Below are positions 7,364 to 15,556 of a stretch of DNA of 58,630 nucleotides, in pieces. The DNA is from Gemmatimonadota bacterium. Its GTDB lineage: Bacteria; Gemmatimonadota; Gemmatimonadetes; Palauibacterales; KS3-K002. The translations under genes and the position numbers were made by a program. Numbering within the stretch: the first letter of the stretch is position 1; each line of letters begins with the position of its first letter. Below the pieces are notes generated by a model that was not told where the DNA came from, ran no database searches, and saw nothing but the letters and a program-made list of their open reading frames with translations. The stretch is taken from contig CP070722.1 of NCBI GenBank assembly GCA_020350785.1, forward strand, positions 3,863,802 to 3,922,431. Direction: 5' to 3'.

Positions 7364-9913
7364 TCAGCCCTTGCGGATCTCGACTCGACGCAGGCGGTTC
7401 GCGTTCGTGACCACGTTGATCGAGCTCATCGCCATGGCCGCCTCGGCGATGGCCGGGTGGAGGAGCCCGAGGATGGCCACGGGGATCGCGATCACATTGT
7501 AGAAATAGGCCCAGAAGAGATTCTGGCGGATCTTTCGGAAGGTGGCCCGCGAGAGCCGGATCGCCCGCACCACCGCGCTCAGGTCTCCCTGCACCAGCGT
7601 GACGTCGGCCGCCTCGATGGCGATGTCCGTCCCAGTCCCAATGGCGATTCCCACGTTGGCTTGCTTGAGCGCAGGCGCGTCGTTAATGCCGTCGCCCACC
7701 ATCGCGACCGTGCGACCCTCGGCCTGTAGCCTGCGCACCTCATCGACCTTCTGATCCGGCAGCACCTCCGCCAATACCCTATCGATGCCGACCTGTCGCG
7801 CGATCGCCCCCGCCGTACGTGCATTGTCTCCGCTGATCATGACCGTCTGCAATCCCATGCCCTTCAGCTGCTCGATCGCCCGCACCGAGTCATCCTTCAG
7901 CTGATCGGCGACGGCCACGACCCCGGCCAGCCGGCCATCCACGGCGACAAACATCGCGGTCTTCGCCTCATCCTCCAGACGCGCCAGCTCATCGCTCAAC
8001 TCCTTGACCGGTACGTTCTGCTCCTCCATCAGGCGCCCGCTCCCGACCGACACGTCCTTGCCGACAATCCGAGCGCGTACTCCGCGACCCGTCAGTGCCT
8101 CGAAGCCCGCTGGCTCGGCCAGCTCGAGCCCGAGTTGCCGGCCGTAGGCGACGATCGCCTGTCCCAGCGGGTGCTCCGATCCCGACTCCGCGCTCGCCGC
8201 GTAACGTAGCAGCTCGGCTTCGCCCCAACCGGCCGCCGGCACCACATCGGTCACCCCCGGTTCCCCACGGGTGACCGTTCCGGTCTTGTCGAGGAGGACC
8301 GTGTCGATCTCCTTCAGCGTCTGGATCGCCTCGCCGCTGCGGATCAGCACGCCGTTCTCGGCGCCCATGCCGGTCCCCACCATCAGCGCCGTAGGCGTCG
8401 CCAGCCCCAGCGCGCAGGGGCAGGCGATCACGAGGACGGCGACGCCAGCGAAGATCGCCAGCGAGACGCGGCCCAGGCTGGGGTCGACCCAGGGCAGGAA
8501 GCCGGACGCCCACTCGGCGACGCCCCGGAAGAAACCGGGGAAGAGGAGCCAGGCCAGGAAGGTTGCGGCAGCCACCGCCAGGACCGTGGGCACGAACACG
8601 GCCGTGACCCGGTCGGCGAACTGCTGGATCGGCACCTTGGTCCCCTGCGCCTCCTCCACCATGCGGATGACGTGGGCGAGGAAGGTGTCCTCGCCGACGC
8701 CGGTCGCACGGACCCGCAGCATGCCTTCCTTGTTGATCGTGGCCCCGATCACCGCATCGCCGTCGCTCTTGGCGACGGGCATCGACTCGCCGGTCGCCAA
8801 CGACTCGTCCACCGAGCTGTGACCGCCGACCACGATGCCGTCGGTGGGAACCTTCTCTCCCGGCCGAATCACCATGACGTCGCCGACTTCGACTTCCTCG
8901 ATGGGCACCTCTCGTTCCTCGCCGTCGCGCTCCACACGTGCGGCCTTCGCCTCCAGCGACAGCAGCTTTTGGATAGCGGCCGAGGTGCGGCCGCGCGCCT
9001 TTGTCTCGACGAAGCGGCCGGTCAGATGGATAGCCATGATCATCGCGCCGACGCCCGCATAGTTGAGCAGTCTGGGCGCGAATCCCAAATCGTAGGCCAC
9101 GGCCACAAACCCGGTGGCGAGAGACACCGTCGAGCCGATGGCGATGAGCGTGTCCATTGTCGGCGCCCAATGGATGAGGCTGCGGAATCCGCCGGCCAGC
9201 GTCTCGCGGCCACAGATGAACAGCACAGGCGCGGCGAGCACGATCATCCCAACATCGAAGGTGAGGGCCGACGGCCACATCACCCCGAAGAACATGTGAG
9301 GGATCATCCAGACGATGATCGGCACTGTAAACGCCCAAGCCCAAACCATCCGGCTCCCGGCACGCTCGACCTTGCGCTGGTCTTCCTCCAAACGCTCGCG
9401 CTCGCGCGCCAGGCGGCGTTCCGTCCCGGGACGCTCCACAGCGACGACCGTGTAGCCCGCCTGCTCGATCGCTTCTCTCAGCTGCCGGACGTGAACCTGC
9501 TCGGAAGCGATCTCAACGGTGGCCTTCTCGGTCGCGAGGTTGACGTTGGCGGAGAGCACACCGGGAAGGCGACCCAGCGCCCGTTCGATGTTCTGTACGC
9601 AGGAAGCGCAGTGCATCCCACCGATCTGCAGCACGACGCGAGCGGGTCGAGTACGCACCTTGTAGCCGACGGCCTCGACGGCGCGCTTGAAATCCTCCAT
9701 GCCCGCCTGCGCGGCGTCGTAATCAAGGTTGGCGCTCTCCGTCGCCAGGTTGACGTTCGCCTGCCGCACACCGGGCACGCCCCGCAGGGCGCGCTCCACG
9801 TGGGTGACGCACGATGCGCAGTGCATGCCCTCGATCTCGAGCGTGGTCTGCTTGTCGTCGGATCCCTTGGCTTGCGGATCGCTCAATGCGATTCTTCCGT
9901 CCCTATGGTCCAT
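7364..9913 (-). CDS. copA: Copper-exporting P1B-type ATPase
   Basis: 849 residues. Two heavy-metal-associated domains at the N-terminus each carry GMHCASC (Cys pairs at 32/35 and 102/105), followed by paired hydrophobic helices. The transport-site motif IACPCALGLATP lies near residue 498, the phosphorylated aspartate in DKTGT near 541, an ATP-binding region with SEHPLG, and the hinge MVGDGINDAPAL. CPC plus tandem CxxC domains identifies a Cu(I) pump that moves copper from cytoplasm to periplasm at the cost of ATP. It is the last gene of a csoR - Spy-like - copA run, about 120 bases after the chaperone gene, and so is probably induced by copper through CsoR. Silver may also be transported. Length and motif order are normal for CopA. 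Confidence 0.95.
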   Translation of the reverse strand: MDHRDGRIALSDPQAKGSDDKQTTLEIEGMHCASCVTHVERALRGVPGVRQANVNLATESANLDYDAAQAGMEDFKRAVEAVGYKVRTRPARVVLQIGGMHCASCVQNIERALGRLPGVLSANVNLATEKATVEIASEQVHVRQLREAIEQAGYTVVAVERPGTERRLARERERLEEDQRKVERAGSRMVWAWAFTVPIIVWMIPHMFFGVMWPSALTFDVGMIVLAAPVLFICGRETLAGGFRSLIHWAPTMDTLIAIGSTVSLATGFVAVAYDLGFAPRLLNYAGVGAMIMAIHLTGRFVETKARGRTSAAIQKLLSLEAKAARVERDGEEREVPIEEVEVGDVMVIRPGEKVPTDGIVVGGHSSVDESLATGESMPVAKSDGDAVIGATINKEGMLRVRATGVGEDTFLAHVIRMVEEAQGTKVPIQQFADRVTAVFVPTVLAVAAATFLAWLLFPGFFRGVAEWASGFLPWVDPSLGRVSLAIFAGVAVLVIACPCALGLATPTALMVGTGMGAENGVLIRSGEAIQTLKEIDTVLLDKTGTVTRGEPGVTDVVPAAGWGEAELLRYAASAESGSEHPLGQAIVAYGRQLGLELAEPAGFEALTGRGVRARIVGKDVSVGSGRLMEEQNVPVKELSDELARLEDEAKTAMFVAVDGRLAGVVAVADQLKDDSVRAIEQLKGMGLQTVMISGDNARTAGAIARQVGIDRVLAEVLPDQKVDEVRRLQAEGRTVAMVGDGINDAPALKQANVGIAIGTGTDIAIEAADVTLVQGDLSAVVRAIRLSRATFRKIRQNLFWAYFYNVIAIPVAILGLLHPAIAEAAMAMSSINVVTNANRLRRVEIRKG

Positions 9914-10033
9914 AGTCCACCGCTGTCAATTGGGGTTCAATCATCAACTGCGATTCCAGAATACCAGCGGGCGCCGAGCCCCAAGATCGGAGCCCCGCGC
10001 CCGGGCCGAGTTCTTAGTGGTGGCTCTTCGTGA

Positions 10034-10678
10034 TCAGCGCGCCAAGCCCGGTGAAATGTCGCGCCCTTGCCGACAAGGCCGCTGCTCCAGGCGCTCGCCT
10101 CTCATCTCATGCCTGTGCCGCGGGCCTTGGTGCCGAAACAGCCGGGCACCCTCACCCCAGGTCTCGAACTTCTGGCGTTGCTCGTCGCTCAGCACCTCGA
10201 GGCTCTGGCGCTCGACGTTCAATAGCCCGCGCGCCATCCCTGACTCTAGCTTGGCGCGTTCGTCGATCGCCTTCTCCAGCGCATCCCAATCGCGCTGCTC
10301 ACGCGCCTCACGCATCTTCACCGCCAGGTCGTGCAGGTTCTGCATCTGCGCCTGCATCAACGCGCGGTGATCCTCATGGATCTTGTCCAGGCGGCTCACC
10401 TGCTCGTCGGACAGGCCCAGCTCATCTTTCAATGCGACCATCATGCGAGGGCCGAAGCCACCACCTCTCATGAACCCAGCACCCCTGGCGCCGCCCGGGC
10501 GCATCGCCCGGCCAAACCAACCGCCGGCCCGGGGGCCGCGAAACCCGCGAGCGGTCCGGGTCGTATCCTGCCCCACTGCCGGATTGTTGCCCGGCTCCTG
10601 GGCCCGAGAGTCGCCCGCGACCGAGAGAGACAGCGCCAGCGCCACTGCCATCCCGAGTGCTGCCATCTTTGTATTCAT
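10034..10678 (-). CDS. Spy/CpxP-like periplasmic chaperone
   Basis: 214 residues with a signal peptide ending near SRAQEP and a strong GGAGGAAGG ribosome site. The mature protein has a Gly/Arg-rich, FGPRM-containing stretch, then a long charged helical region with two LSDEQ elements (LGLSDEQVSRLDKI and LEVLSDEQRQKF) that match the LTxxQ repeats of Spy/CpxP/ZraP proteins. These act in the periplasm as ATP-independent chaperones or metal-binding stress proteins. Its position between csoR and copA suggests protection of periplasmic proteins during copper stress. The C-terminal ~30 residues are basic and probably disordered. CpxP-, Spy- and ZraP-type roles cannot be separated from sequence alone. 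Confidence 0.75.
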   Translation of the reverse strand: MNTKMAALGMAVALALSLSVAGDSRAQEPGNNPAVGQDTTRTARGFRGPRAGGWFGRAMRPGGARGAGFMRGGGFGPRMMVALKDELGLSDEQVSRLDKIHEDHRALMQAQMQNLHDLAVKMREAREQRDWDALEKAIDERAKLESGMARGLLNVERQSLEVLSDEQRQKFETWGEGARLFRHQGPRHRHEMRGERLEQRPCRQGRDISPGLAR

Positions 10679-10768
10679 CGACCTTCCTCCGCGGTTCTGT
10701 CTTCAAGCCGCCTTCTGCTGGCCAAGACAGCTTGCCGGCTCCGAGCGTTAGCCCGCACCTCCGAGGCG

Positions 10769-11092
10769 CTAGCGGAGGTAGCGGTGGAGCAGATCGACGA
10801 TTTCCTGCCGAACCTGGTCCGCCGCCGGACCACCCTGCTGGATCGCATGGGTGGCGCAGCGCTCCAGGTGGTTCCCCAACAGCACTCGCTCCGCCGCACG
10901 CAACGCGGCATGGACCGCTGCGAATTGCTGTAACACATCGGGGCAGTAGCGCTCCTGCTCGACCATCCGGCCGATGCCTTCGATCTGGCCTCTAACACGG
11001 GCCAGTCGCTTCAGCAGGTCGGCTTTGGTCGGTTCCGGGATGCCCATGGCGTGGGTGGTTCCCGGATCTTTCACTAATTCGCTACTGGCCAT
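10769..11092 (-). CDS. csoR: CsoR-family copper-sensing repressor
   Basis: About 107 residues from the ATG at 11092, or 92 from the ATG at 11047. The all-helical DUF156 fold is evident (LLKRLARVRGQIEGIGRMVE), and the three copper ligands appear as Cys50, His75 and Cys79. The spacings of 25 and 4 equal those of Cys36-His61-Cys65 in characterised CsoR. CsoR binds DNA as a tetramer and releases it on Cu(I) binding. The open frame extends upstream to 11209, but that start is rejected: a good sigma-70 promoter at 11135-11163 and an operator at 11121-11136 lie inside it, placing the transcript start near 11128. It is the first gene of the csoR - chaperone - copA operon and probably regulates itself. 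Confidence 0.9.
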   Translation of the reverse strand: MASSELVKDPGTTHAMGIPEPTKADLLKRLARVRGQIEGIGRMVEQERYCPDVLQQFAAVHAALRAAERVLLGNHLERCATHAIQQGGPAADQVRQEIVDLLHRYLR

Positions 11093-11120
11093 TGTCCCTT
11101 GGCTCGCAGGGTTCAACATG

Positions 11121-11136
11121 CTATACTGGTGTATAG
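11121..11136. promoter_or_regulatory. Palindromic operator, probable CsoR site
   Basis: CTATAC-TGGT-GTATAG is a perfect inverted repeat with 6-bp arms and a 4-bp spacer. It overlaps the -10 box of the csoR promoter by two bases and covers the expected transcript start, an ideal place for a repressor. The core TACTGG..GTA resembles the TACT-G(n)-AGTA sites of the related RcnR/FrmR group. Assignment to CsoR rests on position. Confidence 0.65.
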
Positions 11137-11163
11137 TATAATCAGGCCCCCCGCCTTCGTCAA
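11135..11163 (-). promoter_or_regulatory. Sigma-70 promoter of the copper operon
   Basis: On the minus strand TTGACG (11158-11163) is followed after exactly 17 bases by TATACT (11135-11140). Both boxes are close to consensus and the spacing is optimal. The transcript would start near 11128, inside the palindromic operator. Confidence 0.75.
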
Positions 11164-11306
11164 CCCTGCCCTCTCCCCGCCACACCCATTCAGCCGCCAC
11201 CACCTCCACAGCGAAGCCCGGACGCCGGGATAAACAACGAGCGCCCCCCCCGCCCTGACCGGGAGCGAGCGCTCGACTGCGCCGACGGTGCTGCGCTCGC
11301 TGCAGA

Positions 11307-12086
11307 CTAGCGCGCCGCGCGCTCCCTCAGGTAGCCACCGATCTGATCGATTTCCTGAGAGTTCAGCGGCTGAACATCGCTTACCGCCATGATCGCCTGC
11401 ATCTTCACCAGGAGGCGGTCCCAACCCGTCGCCGTGTGCGCGCCCGGGGACGGAAGCTCGTGGCATACGGAGCACTTCTGCATGAAGAGATCTCCGCCGC
11501 GGCCTTCGGTCAGCTCCTCCGGCACCGCAGTCGGGAGGGCGTATCTTCTCAAGTAGGCAAGCAGGGTGTCGACGTCGGCCGGCGCCGGAATCTCGGCTGT
11601 TTCGTATCCGCTCAGCACCATCTCACCGACCAGGCCCTGTGTCAGCGGTCCACCCAGGCGATTCTGGAGTTGCTGCATCCGCAGGAGGTTCCGCTTCACG
11701 AGAATCGGCCATTCGGCCGCGCTGTGCATCTGCGGCGTCGGCAGCCAGTGGCACTGGACGCAGTAGACCTGCAGCAGGCCAGCGCCCCGAGAGCCCGGCT
11801 CCGGCAAGTCCTCCGCCCGAAAGTCATTGGGCGGCAGACCCACACCAATCGAGCTGATCATTCGCCAGCGCTGGCCGCGCTCGATGCTGGCCGTCAACGT
11901 TCCGCCCAGCTCGGCGAGTACGCTATCGATCGTGGCCAGGTCCGCCGGCTCATCTGATGTCTCCGGCTGGCAACCCAGCGAGGTCGCGCTCACCACCGCC
12001 AAAACCAACAAGATCGAGAGTCGCGTCCGGGCGCATCGGCCACGACCCATTCCGCTACGACTGCAAGTCAGCATTCTCTCGTACAT
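11307..12086 (-). CDS. Diheme c-type cytochrome lipoprotein
   Basis: 259 residues. A hydrophobic signal with TSLGC places the lipid-bearing cysteine at 39. Two covalent heme-binding motifs are visible: CVQCH (109-113) and CSVCH (205-209), each followed by a proline-rich turn (WLPTPQMHSAAEW and ELPSPGAHTATGW) with similar downstream helices. The two halves look like an internal duplication. The protein would be tethered to a membrane in the periplasm and carry electrons, but no partner oxidase or reductase is adjacent. It is the last gene of the minus-strand run Nudix - SDR - CDP-alcohol transferase - cytochrome, 43 bases after the transferase. The histidines after each CxxCH may matter for heme ligation; the sixth ligands cannot be assigned with certainty. 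Confidence 0.85.
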   Translation of the reverse strand: MYERMLTCSRSGMGRGRCARTRLSILLVLAVVSATSLGCQPETSDEPADLATIDSVLAELGGTLTASIERGQRWRMISSIGVGLPPNDFRAEDLPEPGSRGAGLLQVYCVQCHWLPTPQMHSAAEWPILVKRNLLRMQQLQNRLGGPLTQGLVGEMVLSGYETAEIPAPADVDTLLAYLRRYALPTAVPEELTEGRGGDLFMQKCSVCHELPSPGAHTATGWDRLLVKMQAIMAVSDVQPLNSQEIDQIGGYLRERAAR

Positions 12087-12129
12087 TCTCTCTCCCTTCA
12101 GTCATTCGAAGCAGCCGTGCCGAAATCGC

Positions 12130-12747
12130 CTAGGCCATCCGCGAACGTCGCCGCAGAGCCGTCACTCCCACGACCGTGTAATCCAGTATGGCGATCAGCG
12201 AGGCCACCGCAACCACGATCAGGAAAACCTCCAGTCGCTCCGGCGCCAACAGTAAGACGAACAGGGTTACGACTTGCAGAAATGTGACGAGCTTGCCGCT
12301 GGGCCGGGACTGCGCCGGGACGCTCACCCCTAGAGCCTTACCCGTCAGAAAGCCGCTCGCCACGTACAGGTCGCGCGAGATCAGGACCAGGAATCCCGGC
12401 CAGGCGAGGTAGGGTCCAGGCAGAAAAGCTGCCAACGCCACGAGCACGAACAGTTTGTCAGCCAGCGGGTCGATGATCGCACCCGCCTCGGATTTCATTC
12501 GCAAGCGTCGAGCGAGCCACCCATCGAGCACATCGCTGAAGCCGCCGAGGAAGAGTATAATCCCGCGCGCCACTGGGCCGTCCACCACGAAGAACGCTCC
12601 GGCCAGGGGCAGCCGAAGTGCGGAGATGATGTTCGGCACGTTGACGATTTTCAGCCTTCGCTCCGCTGCGTCCGGACGATCGACTGCGCCCGGTATGCCG
12701 TGCACCGAACGACTCGTTCTCACCTCGATACCGCTCCAGCGTCTCAA
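12130..12747 (-). CDS. CDP-alcohol phosphatidyltransferase family protein
   Basis: Up to 205 residues. The family signature DGx2ARx8Gx3Dx3D is complete: DGWLARRLRMKSEAG then AIIDPLADK. The NVPNIISALRLPLA opening and several hydrophobic helices also fit. These integral membrane enzymes join a CDP-activated lipid to an alcohol such as glycerol-3-phosphate, inositol or another lipid. The size and the NxPNxIxxLR opening best fit phosphatidylglycerophosphate-synthase-like members, but the acceptor is not decided by sequence. The start is uncertain: 12747 is a TTG, while GTG codons at 12723 and 12639 are alternatives; homologues usually begin close to the NVPNII segment. It lies 133 bases after the SDR gene on the same strand. 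Confidence 0.82.
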   Translation of the reverse strand: MRRWSGIEVRTSRSVHGIPGAVDRPDAAERRLKIVNVPNIISALRLPLAGAFFVVDGPVARGIILFLGGFSDVLDGWLARRLRMKSEAGAIIDPLADKLFVLVALAAFLPGPYLAWPGFLVLISRDLYVASGFLTGKALGVSVPAQSRPSGKLVTFLQVVTLFVLLLAPERLEVFLIVVAVASLIAILDYTVVGVTALRRRSRMA

Positions 12748-12880
12748 CCGGCCCGGATTGACTTCCGCCTCCCACTACTATACCTGCCCAGCCTAGGGGT
12801 CGCGAGGCCATCGCGCCTCGAGTGCAGCCGAAGACGGTAATTCGTGAACGCAGACCCGGTCGCCCGCCAATTCTGAACCG

Positions 12881-13825
12881 TCACTCAACGTCGCTTTCAC
12901 CACTGATCCGTTGCAGCACCGAACGCAGCGAGCCAGGCTCGAAGCCGAAACTCTCGCGCAGCGCGTTCGACTCCCCGTGGACAATGTTTTCCTCCAGAAG
13001 CATGGCCAGCTGTTCCGAGTTGATCGGGGCCGGCAATCGCCAATTCGATGCCAAATCGACCAGTGGTCGAACGAAGCTGAGTGGCACGTGGATCTTCCGT
13101 CGCCTGGTGCCGAATTCCTCGCCAAAGATCTCGACGATACGGTTGTAGGTCAGCTTATGCGGGCCGCCTATCTCGTAGCGCCGGCCCTCGAGATCGGTCC
13201 GCTCAAGGGCCTGGGCGAACGCAATCGCCACGTCCCTGACGTCCACAGGCTGCAACCTGTAGCTGCCGTCTCCGATCACCGGCGTCACCGGCAGCCGGCA
13301 TACGAGATTGCGCAGCGTATCGACGAACTCGCCGCCCTCTCCGACGATGATTGACGGCCGCAGGATCACGAAGCGCAGGCCGGAACGGCGCACCAACTCC
13401 TCAGCCTCGTACTTGGTCCGCTGATAGGCGGTGCCGTCGGGCCTCGCACCCAGCGCGCTCATGTGCACAATCTTTTTCACACCGGCCCGCCGAGCCGCTT
13501 CGACGACCCGAAGCGTGCCACGGGTGTGAACGGCCTCGAAGGTCACCGACGGCGGCCGCTCGCGGATGATTCCCACCAAGTGAACTACGGCATCACAGCC
13601 CGCTGCCGCCTCCGCCAACCCGGCCTCCGCTGTTATGTCCCCCACGGCCAACTCGACCCCTTGGTCGCGCAACGCTCCCGCCGAATCGGGATCGCGGACG
13701 AGGGCTCGCACCCGGTGGCCACGCCCCAGAAGGCAACGGACCACTTGCCTCCCGACGAAACCGGTGCCGCCGGTGAGGAAGACAAAGCGCTGGGCTTCGG
13801 AGTTCCTTTCCATTTCCAAGATCAC
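12881..13825 (-). CDS. NAD(P)-binding SDR-family protein (NDUFA9/NmrA-like)
   Basis: 314 residues. The Rossmann signature TGGTGFVGRQV starts near residue 18, the atypical/extended SDR motif YQRTKYEAEELV supplies YxxxK, and ILRPSIIVGEGG follows, typical of the NDUFA9-like complex I-associated SDR group. Such proteins bind NAD(P)H; in bacteria they are annotated as quinone-linked or sugar-epimerase-like enzymes with few proven substrates. The start is taken as GTG at 13825, preceded by AGGATAGA and overlapping the Nudix stop as GTGA, so translation of the two is probably coupled. An ATG at 13813 is an alternative. Confidence 0.8.
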   Translation of the reverse strand: MILEMERNSEAQRFVFLTGGTGFVGRQVVRCLLGRGHRVRALVRDPDSAGALRDQGVELAVGDITAEAGLAEAAAGCDAVVHLVGIIRERPPSVTFEAVHTRGTLRVVEAARRAGVKKIVHMSALGARPDGTAYQRTKYEAEELVRRSGLRFVILRPSIIVGEGGEFVDTLRNLVCRLPVTPVIGDGSYRLQPVDVRDVAIAFAQALERTDLEGRRYEIGGPHKLTYNRIVEIFGEEFGTRRRKIHVPLSFVRPLVDLASNWRLPAPINSEQLAMLLEENIVHGESNALRESFGFEPGSLRSVLQRISGESDVE

Positions 13826-14316
13826 TCTATCCTGCCACGGCGACCGCCATCGTCCCCACGAGCGATCAGCGGCCCGAATAGCCGCGCGTCAAATCGCCAG
13901 ACGGCCAACAGCACCTGACGCGCGTTGTCGTATGTCACTCGTTCCAGTGCGACCTCGGGCTGCAGCCAGCGACACGCACCAATCCCTTCGTCAACCTGAG
14001 GTTCCGCTTGCTCAGTCGGGTCGGCCTCCACCAAGAAGTAGTCACAATACTTGTGAACCAGGTTACCTTGGGCCCGGAAGTACCAATCGGTCATCCCCAG
14101 CGATCCGACCAGGCGCAACCGCAGCAGTCCGGCCTCCTCCCGCGATTCACGCAGCGCCGCTTCCTCGTGAGTTTCCTCCGTCTCGACGTGCCCCTTTGGG
14201 AAACCCCAGTTGCCGTAGCTGTCCTTGATCAGCAAGACTTCCGGCCCGGCCGCACCCTGGCGATAGATGACACCGCCAGCGCTCAACTCGATCCGCGCGT
14301 AAGTTACTGGGACCAT
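13822..14316 (-). CDS. Nudix hydrolase
   Basis: 164 residues from the ATG at 14316. The Nudix box is complete within residues ~42-64: GHVETEETHEEAALRESREE followed by AGL, giving Gx5Ex7REUxEExGU. The preceding GNWGFPKGH and a C-terminal WLQPEVA element resemble the Ap4A/diadenosine polyphosphate and general NTP-cleaning members. The reaction is hydrolysis of nucleoside diphosphates linked to another moiety in the cytoplasm; the exact substrate is open. The open frame continues upstream to 14433, but the extra 39 residues are low-complexity and unlike the family. It is the first gene of the minus-strand run and overlaps the SDR start by four bases. Confidence 0.88.
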   Translation of the reverse strand: MVPVTYARIELSAGGVIYRQGAAGPEVLLIKDSYGNWGFPKGHVETEETHEEAALRESREEAGLLRLRLVGSLGMTDWYFRAQGNLVHKYCDYFLVEADPTEQAEPQVDEGIGACRWLQPEVALERVTYDNARQVLLAVWRFDARLFGPLIARGDDGGRRGRIE

Positions 14317-14470
14317 GACGAACCCGGCCCCGCCAGAGCGCTGGTTGCCAGCAACTCCCGTCTTCCGAAGTGGCTGGCCACACGGTGGCGACGGGCTAAA
14401 ATCATCGTGAGCACCCGAGCGACCCGACCCCAAAAGGGGTACACGCGAATCGCCAACTCCGCCGCTCGGC

Positions 14471-14501
14471 TTGTCTTTGCATGCTGGGCAAGCTAAGACA
14501 A
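14471..14501. repeat. Spaced inverted repeat between Nudix and MCE genes
   Basis: TTGTCTT and AAGACAA are 7-bp inverted arms separated by 17 bases in the divergent intergenic region. The spacing would also suit a weak promoter (TTGTCT, 17 bases, TAAGAC) toward the MCE gene. Protein-binding site, weak promoter or chance cannot be told apart. Confidence 0.25.
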
Positions 14502-14586
14502 AGTCGTGTCTGGCGGCAACGCTGACCGTGCTGCCGGCAGCCCCGGCCGCCGAGGCTCGTTCGGCAGGTATTGAGGGATTAGCGGA

Positions 14587-15549
14587 ATGGCCCGACGAGG
14601 CATAGCCTGGTCACAACTTCGAATCGGCCTGGTCGTTACTTTTGCGGTCACGATGACCGCCTTCGCGGTGTTCTTCATCGACGAGGTGAGCGACAGGCTC
14701 GAGAAGCGCTACCCTCTGCATTTCCACACATCCACGACCCAGTCCCTCAGGATCCGAACGCCCGTCTGGCTGGCGGGGCAAGCCGTTGGCGTCGTAGACC
14801 GCCTGGACTTCCGGCCGCCCGACGAGGACCAGAAAGGTCGCCTCACGGTAGGCCTTGCCGTCAACATCGACGCCGCGGAGCTGATTACCGACGGTGCAGC
14901 CGTGGAGATCATCACCGCCGGCTTGCTGGGAGAGGCGGTCGTCAACATACGCCCGGCCACCGTTCCGGGGCCGCCCCTGCCCGCCGGCAGCGAGATCCCC
15001 GCAGCCCTGGAGATCGACCCCTCGCAGGTCACCTTGCGCGCCCAGGCTTTCTATGCCGATCTGCGGCCGGTCCTGGACCGCTGGCGGCAGGTGCGCGATA
15101 CGGCGCTGGCCGGTGACGGCACGATAGGCCGCCTGATGCAAAATCTCGATGAGCTTCGTCTGATGCAGCGTAATCTCAGACAGCTGTCCGTCTTGTTCGG
15201 CAACATAAGCGATGCCGCCAATTCAGTTCGGGATTTCGTCTCCGAGGATGAGATCCAGGCGAAGCTCGGTCGAGTGCCGGCTCGCGTCGAGCGGCTGCAC
15301 GACCTCTGGCGTGCCCGTGACGGAAGCGCCGGCCACCTGCTGTCTGATTCGAGCCTCGCCCGCCATATGGAAGGGCTGGCCGGCAGTCTCGCGCGCATCT
15401 CCGAGCGCCTTGACACCGGCAGGGGGAGCCTGGGCCGCTTTCTCAATGATCGTGCTCTGGAGACCGAGTTGGAACGAACGCGCCGCCAGCTCGCGGAGCT
15501 GCGAGCGGGTCTGCTCTCTCCGAGAGGCCAAGACCCGCGCCGGCGTTAG
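14587..15549 (+). CDS. MlaD-type MCE-domain protein
   Basis: 320 residues, ATG preceded by GGGATTAGCGGA. One N-terminal membrane helix (about residues 13-32) is followed by an MCE domain at roughly 38-120, with HTSTTQSLRIRTPVWLAG, GVVDRLDF and a conserved ITAGLLGEAVVNI segment. The rest is helical with repeated GSxGxLL/GSLGRFL turns, as in the lipid-tunnel tails of MlaD/LetB/PqiB-like proteins. Such proteins sit in the inner membrane facing the periplasm and shuttle phospholipids between membranes. No MlaE permease or MlaF ATPase gene is adjacent, so its ABC partner must be encoded elsewhere or it acts alone. The C-terminus is arginine-rich. Confidence 0.82.
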   Translation: MARRGIAWSQLRIGLVVTFAVTMTAFAVFFIDEVSDRLEKRYPLHFHTSTTQSLRIRTPVWLAGQAVGVVDRLDFRPPDEDQKGRLTVGLAVNIDAAELITDGAAVEIITAGLLGEAVVNIRPATVPGPPLPAGSEIPAALEIDPSQVTLRAQAFYADLRPVLDRWRQVRDTALAGDGTIGRLMQNLDELRLMQRNLRQLSVLFGNISDAANSVRDFVSEDEIQAKLGRVPARVERLHDLWRARDGSAGHLLSDSSLARHMEGLAGSLARISERLDTGRGSLGRFLNDRALETELERTRRQLAELRAGLLSPRGQDPRRR

Positions 15550-15556
15550 GCGCGGT

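Noticed and set aside
7989..9344. 451-codon minus-strand open frame inside copA in another frame
   Set aside because: Composition is Arg/Gly-rich shadow sequence and copA motifs occupy the other frame.
8672..10033. 453-codon plus-strand open frame opposite copA
   Set aside because: Antisense shadow of a high-GC gene; no motifs, and it spans the copA start and the intergenic gap.
11093..11209. N-terminal extension of csoR to 11209
   Set aside because: The extra codons run through the promoter -10/-35 boxes and the palindromic operator, and CsoR proteins are about 90-110 residues long.
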